Assembly: GCA_007134725.1 (NCBI GenBank)
Contig: SLKF01000233.1
Coordinates: forward strand, 1-5,332
DNA length: 5,332 nucleotides
Direction of reading: 5' to 3'
From: Clostridiales bacterium
Lineage (GTDB): Bacteria > Bacillota > Clostridia > Peptostreptococcales > T1SED10-28
Position numbers and translations under genes: made by a program. Within the stretch, counting starts at the first letter, position 1, and every line of letters begins with the position of its first letter. Below are positions 5,066 to 5,332 of this stretch, piece after piece. The notes beneath the pieces were generated by a model. It saw only the letters and a list, made by a program, of their open reading frames with translations, did not search any database and was not told the origin of the DNA.

Positions 5066-5332
5066 AAAAAAGAAGTTGTTATTATCGGAGGCGTGGCCGC
5101 AGGCATGAGCTGTGCGGCAAAACTTCAGCGGGAAAGCAAGGATATCAATATCACGGTATACGAGAAGGGGGAATACATCTCCTACGGAGCCTGTGGTCTG
5201 CCCTATTATATCGGAGATTTGATTAAAGATCCGGAAAAACTGGTGGTTCGAAGCCCCGGAGACTTTAAGGAAAAGGGAATCGATGTCGAAATTTTCCATG
5301 AAGTCCTGGAGGTTCATCCTTCAAAAAAAACC
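5060..5332 (+). CDS. CoA-disulfide reductase / NADH oxidase family flavoprotein (N-terminal part, runs off the window)
   Basis: Ninety-one codons are visible and the frame is open at the window edge; family members are usually about 440-570 residues. The N-terminus is a Rossmann FAD-binding fold: strand EVVIIGG followed by the GGVAAGMS dinucleotide loop (10-17), and an acidic strand end VYEKG (33-37) expected to hold the FAD ribose. The motif SYGACGLPYYIG (41-52) carries the single redox Cys (C45 from the first ATG) that marks the CoA-disulfide reductase, NADH oxidase/peroxidase and polysulfide reductase group. These cytoplasmic enzymes use NAD(P)H and FAD to reduce CoA disulfides, oxygen, peroxide or polysulfide through a Cys-sulfenic acid or Cys-S-CoA intermediate. 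The SYGACGLPY form favours the CoA-disulfide/persulfide reductase side, but the substrate cannot be settled; a fused rhodanese domain, present in some members, would lie outside the window. It is divergent from the surface-protein gene and has a candidate operator at its promoter. Confidence 0.9.
   Translation, partial: MMKKEVVIIGGVAAGMSCAAKLQRESKDINITVYEKGEYISYGACGLPYYIGDLIKDPEKLVVRSPGDFKEKGIDVEIFHEVLEVHPSKKT

Noticed and set aside
5045..5317. 90-codon - strand ORF at the right edge
   Set aside because: It is antisense to the flavoenzyme gene, which has clear FAD-binding and active-site motifs and a strong ribosome binding site.

Overview
The window looks like chromosomal DNA from a low-to-moderate-GC Gram-positive bacterium of the Firmicutes, most likely a Clostridia-type anaerobe. 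The reasons are strong GGAGG-type ribosome binding sites, AT-rich intergenic DNA, U-tract terminators, an S-layer-homology (SLH) type surface protein, an OmpR/HisKA two-component pair of the common Firmicute kind, and a CoA-disulfide-reductase-like flavoenzyme. The species cannot be fixed from the sequence. I see no RNA genes, insertion sequences, CRISPR array or phage genes.

Layout, left to right. (1) Positions 2-184 (+) hold the end of a gene whose product finishes in an extremely acidic, repeat-rich tail. It is followed by a 16-bp tandem duplication and a long hairpin terminator (236-279) shared with the convergent genes to its right. (2) Positions 316-2630 (-) form a two-gene operon: an OmpR-family response regulator, then a membrane histidine kinase that starts with GTG inside the regulator's stop codon (4-nt overlap). 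The kinase has an unusual C-terminal end, with about 50 extra residues before its last conserved-looking strand. (3) Positions 2631-2840 are the operon's upstream region. It holds two TATAAT boxes, an 11-bp-phased direct repeat and a perfect consensus DnaA box. (4) Positions 2841-2866 are the terminator of the next gene. (5) Positions 2889-4589 (-) encode a secreted 566-residue protein: signal peptide, long acidic low-complexity linker, SLH-like region, one fibronectin type III domain, and a C-terminal region I do not recognise. (6) Positions 4590-5059 are a 470-bp divergent intergenic region with several inverted repeats and candidate promoters but no convincing gene. (7) From 5060 (+) to the window edge is the N-terminal part of a CoA-disulfide reductase/NADH oxidase family enzyme.

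How the parts may work together (inference): the surface protein and the two-component system point the same way and are neighbours, but a terminator and a separate promoter region lie between them. They look like separate transcription units that could still be linked in function, for example envelope sensing next to an envelope protein. The flavoenzyme is divergent and shares only the intergenic region. No clearly new multi-gene system is visible. The most unusual items are the kinase C-terminus, the DnaA box and phased repeat upstream of the two-component operon, the uncharacterised C-terminal region of the surface protein, and the slippage-prone repeats encoding the acidic tail.
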